Shown here: one piece after another, positions 9,406 through 18,696 of the stretch
How positions within the stretch are numbered: position 1 is the first letter of the stretch
Layout of the letters: the number at the start of each line of letters is the position of its first letter
Source of the DNA: Peristeroidobacter soli
GTDB taxonomy: Bacteria > Pseudomonadota > Gammaproteobacteria > Steroidobacterales > Steroidobacteraceae
NCBI RefSeq assembly: GCF_004138485.1
Contig: NZ_RYEV01000004.1
Coordinates: 1 to 64,000 of the forward strand
Length of the DNA stretch: 64,000 nt
Direction of reading: 5' to 3'
Program-made: the position numbers and the translations under genes
The notes under the pieces: model-generated
What the model was told of the DNA's origin: nothing
Databases searched by the model: none
What the model saw: the letters and a program-made list of their open reading frames with translations, nothing else

Positions 9406-10623
9406 ATGTCAAGCCGTCGTGAATTTCTCAAACTGAGTGGAGTAGGAGTTCTTTCGGCCGGTGGGATCCGGCTTGCAGAGGGGGTTGATAGGAAACCAAC
9501 AGACCGCCGTGCAGGGAATGGAAAGCTTCGGCTGGCGATCGTTGGCACCGGGCAGGTTTCACACAAGTTTCTCAAGCAAGCAGCAGCTAGCCAGCGTGCA
9601 CAGTTTGTGGCTACGTGCGCACGTACGTCGGAAAGCGCAGAAGCTCGAGCCAAGGAATATGGTATAGGCCGCTGGTTCAATGACTACAACGCAATGTATG
9701 ACGCCGTCAAGCCGGACGCCGTCGTCATCGCTACCCCAAGCTCAGTCCATGCCGCACCGACCATTGCTGCACTGAATCGTGGGATTCATGTCATGTGCGA
9801 GAAGCCAATGGCAACCACCTACGAAGATTGCCAGGCAATGGTGGATGCCGGCCGCAAGAGCGGAGCGGTGTTCCTCAATCTACCCTTCGACGCCACACCA
9901 TCCTTCTACGCCGCCTTACAGCAGCTGAACGAGGCCGCCATCGGCGTTTTCACCGGTGCAGAAAGCCAATTACTGATCGACGGTCATTCGCGAGCAAATT
10001 GGTACTACGATGCGAGTGTCGCCGGCGGTGTGATGCTCGACACGCTGGTCTACCCGGTGAGTCGGCTCATCGCGATGCTCGGCCCCGCCAGCCGGGTCAC
10101 CGGTTTTGTGAACACACTGATTCCTCATCGTATCGTTGGCGATAAGACCGTGGAGACCACCATTGACGACAATGTGAGCCTCGTTATCGAGTGGCCAGGT
10201 GGGCAGCAAGCCTTGCTGAGGGCACTATGGGCCGTCTCTTGGGGGCGCACGGACGCGGTGATCTATTGTCGTCATGGCACCATATGGACTCAGCTGTTCG
10301 GCGACGAGGTGGTCGTCCATTCACCAAAGCGGTCGATTCCGGGCGCCACGCCTCTAGCATCGGATGGCCGCCCGGACTGCTATCGCCTAGCTACTCGAAA
10401 GGAAACTGGGCCCAGTGAAGGAGCGGTTGAACACTTTGTCGACTGCATTCGGGGATTGGCGTCGCCCACTTGTGGCGGTGACCAACAGTTGCACGTGCAC
10501 GAAATTCTTTTCAAGGGGTATCTGGCAGCGCGCATCGGTCGCGTACAGGAATTGCAAACCACTTTTACGCCGTGGCACAAGCTGGATCGCGCCTTTCTCG
10601 ATACTCGCTCACGCCCGATCTAG
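9406..10623 (+). CDS. Tat-exported Gfo/Idh/MocA-family oxidoreductase
   Basis: An NAD(P)-dependent sugar or polyol oxidoreductase of the Gfo/Idh/MocA family. The ATG at 9406 is preceded by GGAGA at the right distance and gives a product that begins MSSRREFLKLSG, a twin-arginine signal, so the enzyme should be folded with its cofactor and exported to the periplasm, as in glucose-fructose oxidoreductase. The dinucleotide-binding loop is LAIVGTGQ at residues 43-50, and the family's EKP motif is at 132-134. A C-terminal alpha/beta substrate domain fills the rest of the 405 residues, a normal length. The LVIVD protein gene starts 12 bp downstream and is probably co-transcribed. Related enzymes act in glycoside 3-oxidation pathways; the substrate here is not known. 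Confidence 0.87.
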   Translation: MSSRREFLKLSGVGVLSAGGIRLAEGVDRKPTDRRAGNGKLRLAIVGTGQVSHKFLKQAAASQRAQFVATCARTSESAEARAKEYGIGRWFNDYNAMYDAVKPDAVVIATPSSVHAAPTIAALNRGIHVMCEKPMATTYEDCQAMVDAGRKSGAVFLNLPFDATPSFYAALQQLNEAAIGVFTGAESQLLIDGHSRANWYYDASVAGGVMLDTLVYPVSRLIAMLGPASRVTGFVNTLIPHRIVGDKTVETTIDDNVSLVIEWPGGQQALLRALWAVSWGRTDAVIYCRHGTIWTQLFGDEVVVHSPKRSIPGATPLASDGRPDCYRLATRKETGPSEGAVEHFVDCIRGLASPTCGGDQQLHVHEILFKGYLAARIGRVQELQTTFTPWHKLDRAFLDTRSRPI

Positions 10624-10635
10624 CGAAGGACAGTG

Positions 10636-12129
10636 ATGCGAACTCATTCATCAGCCCGCCGTCGGATCAATCACGTATTTCGCGAGATCATAGTCGGAGC
10701 GGCGCTTCTAATATCGGTCCGCCCTGCTCTTTCTGAAGATCAAATCCACTCGATGAGCAGAGCCCCGTGCGGCGCTGGCGACCGCACGGAAAGCGGACTT
10801 CAGGGACAAACCACCCTCGCAGAGAGATTCAGCTCCGGCCCTACACTGGCCTACAACTGCAATCTCGAACTGGTCGGCGCATTTGCTGGTGAAGGCTCGG
10901 GCGCCGATGTGGAGGCCTTCGACATCTGCGCGTATTACTCAACGGCAAACAACCCTGCCCTTCAGCATCCTGGGGTTACCGTTCTAGATGTATCAAACTC
11001 ACGCCGCCCGACAATTGCCACGTATTTGAGTAGCCCGGCGATGCTGGACGCACACGAATCTCTTGACATTCATGTTGGGCGCAAACTCCTGATTGCTAGC
11101 CGTCCGGGATCCACTTTCGATATCTACGATCTTTCGGCGGATTGCCGCCGACCGGAACTCAAGAGCAGCGTCTCCTATCCGGGACTCTTCTCACATGCAG
11201 GCCAATTTAGCAGTGATGGCAATATATACTATGGAGCGACTTGGCCCCCCACGGTAAATGGTGCCGTAGATTCCTCAGTCTTCGCACTTGACGTGAGCGA
11301 CCCATCACACCCACGGATCATCGATACCTGGAAACCCCCACAACGAAACTGGACCACTCACAGCGTTGGCGTCAACAAGGAAGGGTCTCGCCTCTACGTG
11401 TCGCTCAAGCGGATGACCGATGAATCGGTGCCCGGCGCCGGCCCCAACGGACTCGTGATTCTTGATGCGAGCGATGTCTCGAACCATCGATCGGGCGGAC
11501 AATTCCGACTCATCAGCACGTTGTTCTGGAACGACTCACACGGGGCGGAGGGAACGACGCTTGCAAAGATCCGCGGCCGCCCATACCTCATCTTCACAGA
11601 TAACTCTGGGACGCTCGCAACTTCGCACCCGTGCGACCTCAAGAATGCTTCGGGAGGATTCGCGAGAATCATCGATCTCCAAAATGAGCAACTCCCCCGA
11701 GTAGCTTCTCGTCTATTGCTTGAGGTCGCGGACCCAGCCAATTGCGAGCGGATTCGCTATGACGCAGGCGCCTACGGTGGCTTTGCGTGCAGCGTGGATG
11801 ATCCTGAGGACGCCAAGCTTGCGGCTTGCGGCTACTTCGAGAGTGGTTTGCGCATCTTCGATATTCGAGATCCAGGACGACCGGAAGAGGTTGCCTACTA
11901 CAAACCGCCCGCGCTTCGCACGGGCCATCGACCAGGATCGCTCTTTCGGGCACTGGCGCCAAAGGATAAACCGGCACTAGACAAAACGGCGGATGCTGTG
12001 ATCATCGCCCCATTGTTTCGTCCGAATGGCGAAATATGGTTTACCAGTGCAGACAATGGCTTTCAGGTGGTACGCTTCACTGATCGCTTTAAATCCCTAC
12101 GACCCGAGCTATTTCGGCACCGCGAGTAG
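10636..12129 (+). CDS. Secreted LVIVD-repeat beta-propeller protein
   Basis: A 497-residue exported protein with LVIVD-type repeats, expected to fold as a beta-propeller in the periplasm or on the surface. The ATG at 10636 has AAGGA about six bases upstream (an alternative GTG lies just before it). A hydrophobic signal segment at residues 14-32 (IIVGAALLISVRPALS) is followed by the mature protein. Repeat signatures include GVTVLDVSNSRRP, SVFALDVSDPSHP, GLVILDASDVSN, ARIIDLQNEQ and LRIFDIRDPGRP, each followed by a shift in beta-rich sequence. LVIVD proteins are often found beside secreted oxidoreductases, and this one follows a Tat-exported dehydrogenase and faces a GMC dehydrogenase pair, so it may be an accessory or binding protein. 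No catalytic residues are apparent. Confidence 0.8.
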   Translation: MRTHSSARRRINHVFREIIVGAALLISVRPALSEDQIHSMSRAPCGAGDRTESGLQGQTTLAERFSSGPTLAYNCNLELVGAFAGEGSGADVEAFDICAYYSTANNPALQHPGVTVLDVSNSRRPTIATYLSSPAMLDAHESLDIHVGRKLLIASRPGSTFDIYDLSADCRRPELKSSVSYPGLFSHAGQFSSDGNIYYGATWPPTVNGAVDSSVFALDVSDPSHPRIIDTWKPPQRNWTTHSVGVNKEGSRLYVSLKRMTDESVPGAGPNGLVILDASDVSNHRSGGQFRLISTLFWNDSHGAEGTTLAKIRGRPYLIFTDNSGTLATSHPCDLKNASGGFARIIDLQNEQLPRVASRLLLEVADPANCERIRYDAGAYGGFACSVDDPEDAKLAACGYFESGLRIFDIRDPGRPEEVAYYKPPALRTGHRPGSLFRALAPKDKPALDKTADAVIIAPLFRPNGEIWFTSADNGFQVVRFTDRFKSLRPELFRHRE

Positions 12130-12237
12130 ATCAACGAAGCGCTCGGGTCTAGGCCTGGGTCGCCCAGAGCGAGCTTCCTACGGTATCGCGCCAACGTCGA
12201 GTCGTCCGAGGAAACCTCGACAATCCGTCGCGGCCGA

Positions 12238-12900
12238 TCAGTTCGCCTCAGGTACTTGCGACATCGATGAGGCCATCTGCGGTATGCCCGGCAGTGCCTG
12301 AATCTGTTGCTCCAAGTGACGCACGATATCCGCCGATGCGCCAGGAAATCGCTCCAGAGGAACGTTTCCCACATACGCAATAGCGGCGTGCCCTTCGCGC
12401 GTCGGGTAGTAACCATCGCAGATCAACTCAATCAATCGCCGCGCAAAGGCTGAACTATCTTTGAAGTTGCATAGTCGATCAAAGACTGCAGCTTGTCCCG
12501 GGAGGTCCATTTGCGCAAACGGCCGTCCAAACTCCCCCAATGCCGCTTCGTCGAGCTTTGCCAAACCTTCTAAGATGATGAATCTGTCGGATTGCATTTG
12601 CGGGTAAGGTGCGCTGAGCCATTCGTCCAGAAACTCGTGTACTTTGAGCATCCCGCCCGACGGATGAGGCGGCGCGGCTGGGATCACGATATCGCAGAGA
12701 GCAGCCAGCAACGCCAGCTCCGGCGTGCTCAAAGTCCTGGCCCAATTCACCGGCCGTGTTCGTAGGTCCGGATCACTGCCATATCCGCGTGCCGGCGCTC
12801 CCGCGGCATATGCTGGAAGATCCCGCCCCCCGCGTGCCGCCAAAAGGATGAGGCCGGCATATTTCAGTGCAGTTCGACGCGTGACCCCGCTCGATTCCAC
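12238..12900 (-). CDS. Gluconate 2-dehydrogenase subunit 3-like small subunit
   Basis: The small subunit of a membrane-bound flavin dehydrogenase; in characterised systems it is needed for export and maturation of the GMC catalytic subunit. The start is a GTG at 12900 that overlaps the GMC stop codon (TAGTG), with a strong AGGAGG four bases upstream, so the pair is translationally coupled. The frame continues upstream inside the GMC gene but that is not the gene. The 220-residue product starts VESSGVTRRTALKYAGLILL, a twin-arginine-like signal. Downstream are the family's ELALLAALCDIVIPA and FLDEWLSAPYPQM segments and the late DGYYPTREGHAAIAYVGNVP segment. With the GMC gene it resembles fructose, sorbitol and glycoside 3-dehydrogenase complexes, which usually add a cytochrome c. 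Confidence 0.85.
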   Translation of the reverse strand: MESSGVTRRTALKYAGLILLAARGGRDLPAYAAGAPARGYGSDPDLRTRPVNWARTLSTPELALLAALCDIVIPAAPPHPSGGMLKVHEFLDEWLSAPYPQMQSDRFIILEGLAKLDEAALGEFGRPFAQMDLPGQAAVFDRLCNFKDSSAFARRLIELICDGYYPTREGHAAIAYVGNVPLERFPGASADIVRHLEQQIQALPGIPQMASSMSQVPEAN

Positions 12901-14615
12901 TAGACCTCCTTGCGCACGAAGCGCTGTGCGAGGTTCTCGCTCGCCCGCCAGGCGAGAGCCATGATCGTATGCGTCGGATTCTTGCACGCGTGGCTAGCAA
13001 GGCTCGCGCCATCCGCAACATACAGGTTGGGGACATCCCATGCCTGGCTGAATCCATTCAATACCGATTCTGAGGGCTTCGCTCCCATCCGCGCGGTACC
13101 CACTTCGTGTATAGCTTGTCCGCCGCGAGACATCGTAGCCACTACATTCGGCTTACCCCCCATCGCTGTAATCATGTCGCTCGTCGTCGTGAGAGCATGT
13201 CGCGCTTGCTCGATCTCTTGGGCACCAAACCGCCAGTGAAACTTGAGCACGGGAATGCCCCACTGGTCCTTCACCTTGGGATCGATCTCGCAGTGACAGT
13301 GCTCGTTCGGAACCATACCGCCGCAGGAGGTCAGCCACAGTTCTGAACCGTACTTGTGACGTAACACTTCATGGAGTTGCTTGCCGTAGATCGGCTTGCC
13401 CGATTCATCCAAAATGAATTTGAATGAACCAACCGAAGGCATCGATCGGCCACCACCAGCAAACAGCTGGTACTCCGTCTGAAAACGCAGCTTGCCCGCT
13501 CGCTGGTCGCGGTGGCGCCACCATGGAACCAGACCGTGTGCGGCGGATGTCCCATCATCATTGAACGGAGGCAACCCGCACAGTGCCGGGATGACCCCTC
13601 TCACCGAGGTGACGACCGAGTCGGTCAAATTGCGTCCCACCTGCCCGGAACTGTTTGCCAGGCCAGCTGGAAAGGAGGCACTCCGCGAGTTGAGTAGTAT
13701 CCGCGCACTCTCACATGCGCTCGCAGCTAACACCACCGCACGAGCTCGGACGAAGCGTCGAGCACCCGTGGACTTGTCTATATACCGGACGCCGGAGACT
13801 CGACCTCGATGATCGATGGGCAGCTCGTACGCCATCGCGTTCGTGCGGATCTCGAGGCACCCGGACGCCAACGCAGGAGCAAGCAATACGGTCGGGCTTT
13901 GGAAGCTGGCGCGGATTGAGCACCCTCGTACGCACGGCGTAGCGTAAAGACAGGCTTGCCGACCATTGAGGGGGCGCGTGAGAACCGCGACATGATTGGG
14001 AACCATCTGAATGCCTAACCGGCGCTTGAGGACCATCTGCACCCATAGCTCGTAAACGTGAAGTGGCGGCGGCGGCAGAAGCACGCCAGGCGGCGAATCT
14101 GGACTGTTTTCGATACCTTCGGCGGCTCCAAAGACGCCAACCAACCGCTCCACCCGCTCGTAGTAGGGGGCAAGATCCTCATAGCCGATCGGCCAATCAG
14201 CCCCCAGCCCAAAGCGAGTAAATGTTCGAAAGTCGTACGGGCCGTAGCGTAAGGTGGTCTGCCCCCAGTGATTGGTGCGCCCTCCGAGCATCCGTGCTCG
14301 CAGCCACTGAAACTCAGTGCCTTCTGCACGCGTATATGGCTCTCCCTCGATCTCCCAACCTCCGATGTTGGCGGCGTAAAAACCAAATGGTCTGTCTGGG
14401 GTCGCCGCACCGTTCAGCGGAGCGTCCGCTTGTACCTGGAACATTGCTGCTTCGGCGACAGGATCATAATGCCTGCCCGCCTCGATAATCAGCGTCTTCA
14501 CCCGGCGTTTCGTGAGTACATAGGCGGACATCCCGCCACCGGCACCAGAGCCAACGATAACAACATCATACCCGTCGCTGTCTTTCACCGGCTTCCCTGC
14601 GCATTTACACGGCAC
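12900..14615 (-). CDS. GMC-family FAD-dependent dehydrogenase
   Basis: The catalytic subunit of a glucose-methanol-choline dehydrogenase that oxidises a sugar or alcohol and passes electrons to the respiratory chain. The FAD-binding loop DVVIVGSGAGGGMSAYVL is near residue 17. The second nucleotide segment, around GGRTNHWGQTT, is near residue 112. The C-terminal block has the catalytic HEVGTARMG and NPTHTIMALAWR motifs. A cysteine cluster in ACLYATPCVRGCS recalls iron-sulfur-bearing relatives. At 571 residues the length is normal. The likely start is a GTG at 14615; ATG starts are absent before the FAD motif. There is no signal peptide, so it probably rides out with the Tat-signalled subunit encoded directly downstream. 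No dedicated cytochrome subunit gene adjoins. Confidence 0.9.
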   Translation of the reverse strand: MPCKCAGKPVKDSDGYDVVIVGSGAGGGMSAYVLTKRRVKTLIIEAGRHYDPVAEAAMFQVQADAPLNGAATPDRPFGFYAANIGGWEIEGEPYTRAEGTEFQWLRARMLGGRTNHWGQTTLRYGPYDFRTFTRFGLGADWPIGYEDLAPYYERVERLVGVFGAAEGIENSPDSPPGVLLPPPPLHVYELWVQMVLKRRLGIQMVPNHVAVLTRPLNGRQACLYATPCVRGCSIRASFQSPTVLLAPALASGCLEIRTNAMAYELPIDHRGRVSGVRYIDKSTGARRFVRARAVVLAASACESARILLNSRSASFPAGLANSSGQVGRNLTDSVVTSVRGVIPALCGLPPFNDDGTSAAHGLVPWWRHRDQRAGKLRFQTEYQLFAGGGRSMPSVGSFKFILDESGKPIYGKQLHEVLRHKYGSELWLTSCGGMVPNEHCHCEIDPKVKDQWGIPVLKFHWRFGAQEIEQARHALTTTSDMITAMGGKPNVVATMSRGGQAIHEVGTARMGAKPSESVLNGFSQAWDVPNLYVADGASLASHACKNPTHTIMALAWRASENLAQRFVRKEV

Positions 14616-15224
14616 TTGAACGGAGTTGACTGCCCCTGTTTAGCACACACCATATTGCTGTCGCGCTAAGGTCTCAACACCGACAACTCGCCTTGCATCC
14701 GCTTTCAATGGATTCAGATCGCAACTCATTTGTGTCAGCCGTGGCCAACTCGCCGATCGGCGGAGTACGCATATGAATCGCTGCCATCAGAGAGTGCACG
14801 GAATTGGATTGCGTCCGCAGGTGATCACGTCCGTCTGCTCTACTCCCCGCATTCCGCCTTTTGCCTTTCCACAAACCTGACTCTTCATCTTACGGGCGAT
14901 CGGCGAAACGCATCGGTGCTTCAATCGCCGGGAACGTCTGATATCGAAGGTCAGACTTGATCGGGACTCGACATCGGCAAGTGTGCTCTACCCGTACAAA
15001 ACCCACTCCCCTTCACTTCGATACTGGAAATTAAGATTGTTCGACGCCCAGCATTTTATTCATCGCTCTTCCGTTCGGCGAAATCCCACGGATACTCTTG
15101 CTGCCCTGTGACCAGCTCCTCAGAGATCCCTATCTCCATCGCAATTCCGCATAGATGCTTCAGCGTTACTCCTTGAGTGACAAACCAAGTCAATTCCATT
15201 TCAGCTGCCGGATCGATCACCCCT
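14616..15224. other. Divergent intergenic region, no gene recognised
   Basis: About 600 bp between the divergent GMC and aldo/keto reductase genes. Short frames here carry no family features. It should hold promoters for both directions; none could be fixed with confidence. Confidence 0.4.
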
Positions 15225-16298
15225 ATGTGGACAAGACGCACGTTTATCACCCAGACAGCGCTCGCCGGCATGCTCGCTGCCACGGACCGTTCTCAGCAGA
15301 GTTATCAGCTGAGTGGTGGCGCCCCCCTGAGGCCAATGACGACGCAGAAGATCGCCCGAACAGACCTGGCCGTCTCTCGCATCGCTTACGGGTGTGCCAA
15401 GCTCGTGCCGCTCAACTCGGCTCCACTCGACGCATCCGCGATCTCATCAGCGGAGCGACTCGTTCAAACGTCCATTGACAACGGGATCACCCTCTTCGAT
15501 CTAGCTGATCACTACGGCTACTTCAAAGCTGAAGAAGCATTCGGCAAGGTCCTGCATCGCTCACCGAGATTGAGGCAGAGAATCGTCATTCAGTCAAAAG
15601 CTGGGGTGCGCGGGCAGACTCAGCCGTGGCTCCCTGGCGGCTACTACCTTGATTGCAGTCGCGAGCACATTGTCAACAGCGTCGAGGGCAGTCTTCGCCG
15701 GCTCGGCACGGACCATCTAGATATTTTGCTCCTACACTACCCGGATGCACTCGGCGAACCACAGGAGATCGCCGCCGCATTTGAAGATCTAACAGCCAGT
15801 GGAAAGGTGCGCTACTTTGGCGTGAGCAACCATACCGTCAGCCAGATTGAGCTATTGAGGAAAGTGCTGCGACAACCCGTGGTGGTCAATCAGATTCCGT
15901 TGGGGCTCGCGCTCTGCGATGTCATTGCCGATGGGCTCAACGGAAATCTTGCAGATAGCACACGTGTCACCGGAATCATCGATTACTGCCGCCTGCATGA
16001 TATCTGCCTGCAGGCACACTCTCCGCTGCAAGGCACGTTCGCCAACTTACCCGCGGACGCGAACCCCAAAGCGAAGGAGGCTGCTCGTGTACTCGCAAGG
16101 ATCGCCGCAGCTCGAAGCACCACGCCCTGGGTCATCTCGTTGGCATGGTTGCTGCGTCATCCGGCGGCAATCCTGCCCATCATAGGCAGCACCGACGCGG
16201 CTCACATTACAGAGAACTGCGCCGCTGATTCCGTCCATCTTGATCGAGAGGAGTGGTACGGACTGTTGGTGTCAGCTGCGGCCGCGTTGCAATCGTAA
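15225..16298 (+). CDS. Tat-signalled aldo/keto reductase
   Basis: An NAD(P)H-dependent aldo/keto reductase acting on sugar carbonyls or aldehydes. The catalytic tetrad can be placed: Asp in FDLADHYG, the following Tyr, Lys in IQSKAGV and His in LLLHYPD. The substrate and cofactor segments KVRYFGVSNH, PIIGSTDAAHI and LAWLLRHP also match the YdhF-like subgroup. The start at the ATG 15225 gives MWTRRTFITQTALAG, a twin-arginine-like signal; an upstream in-frame GTG at 15177 is possible. Export would place it with the periplasmic Gfo/Idh/MocA and GMC enzymes. A reductase with bound cofactor in the periplasm is unusual and would need Tat. It converges on the PQQ dehydrogenase gene, 31 bp apart. Confidence 0.87.
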   Translation: MWTRRTFITQTALAGMLAATDRSQQSYQLSGGAPLRPMTTQKIARTDLAVSRIAYGCAKLVPLNSAPLDASAISSAERLVQTSIDNGITLFDLADHYGYFKAEEAFGKVLHRSPRLRQRIVIQSKAGVRGQTQPWLPGGYYLDCSREHIVNSVEGSLRRLGTDHLDILLLHYPDALGEPQEIAAAFEDLTASGKVRYFGVSNHTVSQIELLRKVLRQPVVVNQIPLGLALCDVIADGLNGNLADSTRVTGIIDYCRLHDICLQAHSPLQGTFANLPADANPKAKEAARVLARIAAARSTTPWVISLAWLLRHPAAILPIIGSTDAAHITENCAADSVHLDREEWYGLLVSAAAALQS

Positions 16299-16329
16299 CT
16301 CGCACTGAGCACTGGCGTTCGGCCGCGGC

Positions 16330-18306
16330 TCAACGATCAGCCAAGGCCGCCTCACGCGCGCCGGCTCGCACGTACATGAATATCGCCCGAAGATCCGTGT
16401 CAGACACATGATCAAATGCAGGCATACCTGCCGAGGCTAGTGCTCCCTCACGCACAACGGACTTGAACGCATCGAAATTCGTCGCCAATTGAGACTCTCG
16501 CAGATCAGGAGCAATGGACGCGTAGCTGTTGAGCCCAAAGCCATGGCAACCGGAGCACCGATGATTATCGAAGGCAACCGCTCCTCGAGCTGCGAGCGCC
16601 GTATCGATCTGCAAAGTTGGAACATCGATCGCTTTGACACTAAATCGTGGAGGCATGCCCGGTGGCAACGTCGCGCTCTTACCAAGAGCGAAGACGAGTA
16701 ATCGCCGCTGCTGCTCGTTGAAGCGCCACCCGTAGTCACCCGCTTTGTTCGAATTGGCGGTTCCGCCAAAGCCCACGAGTACCGCGACGTACTGCACACC
16801 GTCCAGCGCGTAGCTCATGGGCGCTGCATTGATGCCAAGGCCGGCATAGAATGACCAGAGCTTCTCCCCGCTCGCTGCGTTGTACGCATTGAAATACCCT
16901 CGCCCGGTTCCTTGGAACACCACGCCGCCGCTGGTACTCAATACTCCGCCGTTCCAGAAGCTATCTTGTAAACGCACTTCCCAGCGCTTCTTCTGAGTCC
17001 TCGGGTCCCAAGCAAGCAGTCCTCCGGAGCCGTTGTCTTGGTCGGCAGCCGGATCGGTCGGATAGCCGAGCTTGATGGTCGGAACGTACATGAGCCCCGT
17101 ATCAGGACTAAATGACATCGGTTGCCAATTATGCATACCGAAGGCACTAGGCCATTCTTCGGCGGGCTTTTTCTCGCCAGCAAATCTAGCGCTGACCACT
17201 GGACGGCCGGTCTGTAGATCGATGCGATCAGCCCACGTCACCTTGCCGATTTTTTCGGCTGAGATCAGCTTGCCCTCGACCCGGTCTATCACGTAGAAGA
17301 AGCCGTTCTTCGGCGCTTGCATCAACACGGCACGAGGTTGATCAGCAATGGTCAGGTCGGCTAGCACTATGGGGCTGGCGGCATCGTATTCAAGCGTATC
17401 GCCAGGATTCATCTGATAGTGCCACGCGTACTTTCCTGTATCCGCATCGAGGGCCACAATCGAAGCCGTAAAGAGCTTGTCGTTACTACGGGGAAGATCA
17501 GGTCGCATCGCACTGGCTGTGCCGAAGTACACCCGGTTGAACTTGGGATCGCACACGATGCTCTCCCAAACTGTTCCATGTCCGCCCTGCTTCCACCACT
17601 CTCCACTCCAAGTCTTCGAAGCCATCTCCATGGCAGGATCCTCAAAGCCGCTTGCCGGGTCACCTGGGACCGTGTGAAAACGCCACAACTTACGCCCGTC
17701 CTTCGCGTCGTACGCGGTGACATAGCTTCGCGTGAGGTCGTACCCTCCTTGGCCGATCACAATCTTTCCATCACACGCGCGCGGCGCGCCTGAGATGATT
17801 TTCTCCATGGCGGGTTCGTCGAAGGTCTGGGCAGACCAACGAACCTTCCCTGACTTGGCTTCGAGCGCAACCAGCCGACCATCAACCGTCCCGACGTACA
17901 CCATTCCTTTCCAGACTTCGACGCCTCGATTTGCTCCGAAGATCGCCGCCCGAGAATGGGACGGATGAGTGGAAAGCTCCGGATCGTATTGCCATCGTAC
18001 TTGGCCGCTGCGCGCATCGACGGCAAAGACCCACCCATTGGTGCCTGAAAAGTACAAAGTGCCGTCCACCTCCCGGGGCGTCGCCTGAAGCGTTCGCTGC
18101 CCGGGAAGGTCTACGTACCAAGCTAATCCCAGCTGTTTGACGTTGCTTGGGTCGATGGACTTTAGAGAGCTATGGTATTGAGTGAGATGGTCGCTCGGCG
18201 CGCTCAAGCCGGGGTGCGTGGGTACACTTTGGCTCAGTGCTCCTCTGGCATGCGCCCCAAAAGTCCCTAACGAAAAGCCGGTGAGTATGACGACAACTTT
18301 TAACAT
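16330..18306 (-). CDS. PQQ-dependent quinohemoprotein dehydrogenase with altered active site
   Basis: A type II quinohemoprotein alcohol or sugar dehydrogenase: a signal peptide, an eight-bladed PQQ propeller, then a cytochrome c domain with CSGCH near residue 584 and a likely Met ligand in AGMPAFD. The start at the ATG 18306 has GGAAGG six bases upstream. Propeller landmarks are present (WYVDLPGQRTLQATP, VDGRLVALEAKSGKVRW, FWNGGVLSTSGGVVFQG). Several residues normally essential differ. The vicinal Cys-Cys pair before VNRG is replaced (AAIFGANRG). The usual GGAE calcium ligand reads GGYD, the GTGN Asn reads GTAS, and the catalytic WDYD segment reads LEYD. It may bind PQQ or metal differently or have lost activity. 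It lies near the GMC pair and could share an electron route. Confidence 0.85.
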   Translation of the reverse strand: MLKVVVILTGFSLGTFGAHARGALSQSVPTHPGLSAPSDHLTQYHSSLKSIDPSNVKQLGLAWYVDLPGQRTLQATPREVDGTLYFSGTNGWVFAVDARSGQVRWQYDPELSTHPSHSRAAIFGANRGVEVWKGMVYVGTVDGRLVALEAKSGKVRWSAQTFDEPAMEKIISGAPRACDGKIVIGQGGYDLTRSYVTAYDAKDGRKLWRFHTVPGDPASGFEDPAMEMASKTWSGEWWKQGGHGTVWESIVCDPKFNRVYFGTASAMRPDLPRSNDKLFTASIVALDADTGKYAWHYQMNPGDTLEYDAASPIVLADLTIADQPRAVLMQAPKNGFFYVIDRVEGKLISAEKIGKVTWADRIDLQTGRPVVSARFAGEKKPAEEWPSAFGMHNWQPMSFSPDTGLMYVPTIKLGYPTDPAADQDNGSGGLLAWDPRTQKKRWEVRLQDSFWNGGVLSTSGGVVFQGTGRGYFNAYNAASGEKLWSFYAGLGINAAPMSYALDGVQYVAVLVGFGGTANSNKAGDYGWRFNEQQRRLLVFALGKSATLPPGMPPRFSVKAIDVPTLQIDTALAARGAVAFDNHRCSGCHGFGLNSYASIAPDLRESQLATNFDAFKSVVREGALASAGMPAFDHVSDTDLRAIFMYVRAGAREAALADR

Positions 18307-18660
18307 GATCATCCTTCCACAGAACCATTTTCAACCAGCTGCAATGAGTCGAGACGTTCACACTTGAGGTGAATACCTGCCGACGCAGCTTCGATTGCTG
18401 CACTTCAATGGGAAGTAGGGGTGTGTTGTCCAGCAACCATTCAACAAAGAGACTGCCGACTGACGCATCAGACCACTCGCGCAGGTTGACTCGAGCTGGT
18501 AATACGGCTTTCCATACGCCGAGGATTTACGACGGGTCCCATTTTAGAGATGGACTGATGGTCGGCGTTGCCCCCCCATCTTCTTAGAGACTGCGTTTGG
18601 AGCGCCCCATCGGCATCACGAAGATGGGCGTCCATCGCCGCCGACGGTGCACTTGTAATA
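18307..18660. other. Region between PQQ dehydrogenase and IS3 element
   Basis: About 350 bp upstream of the PQQ dehydrogenase, presumably holding its promoter. Small frames show no family features. The right part runs into the IS3 left end. Confidence 0.35.
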
Positions 18661-18696
18661 GGGCTATGATCTTCCCCCGAGATCGCGGAGACATCG

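Noticed and set aside
12901-12987. An upstream extension of the small-subunit gene to 12987
   Set aside because: The extension lies wholly inside the GMC gene, and a GTG with AGGAGG at 12900 explains the start.
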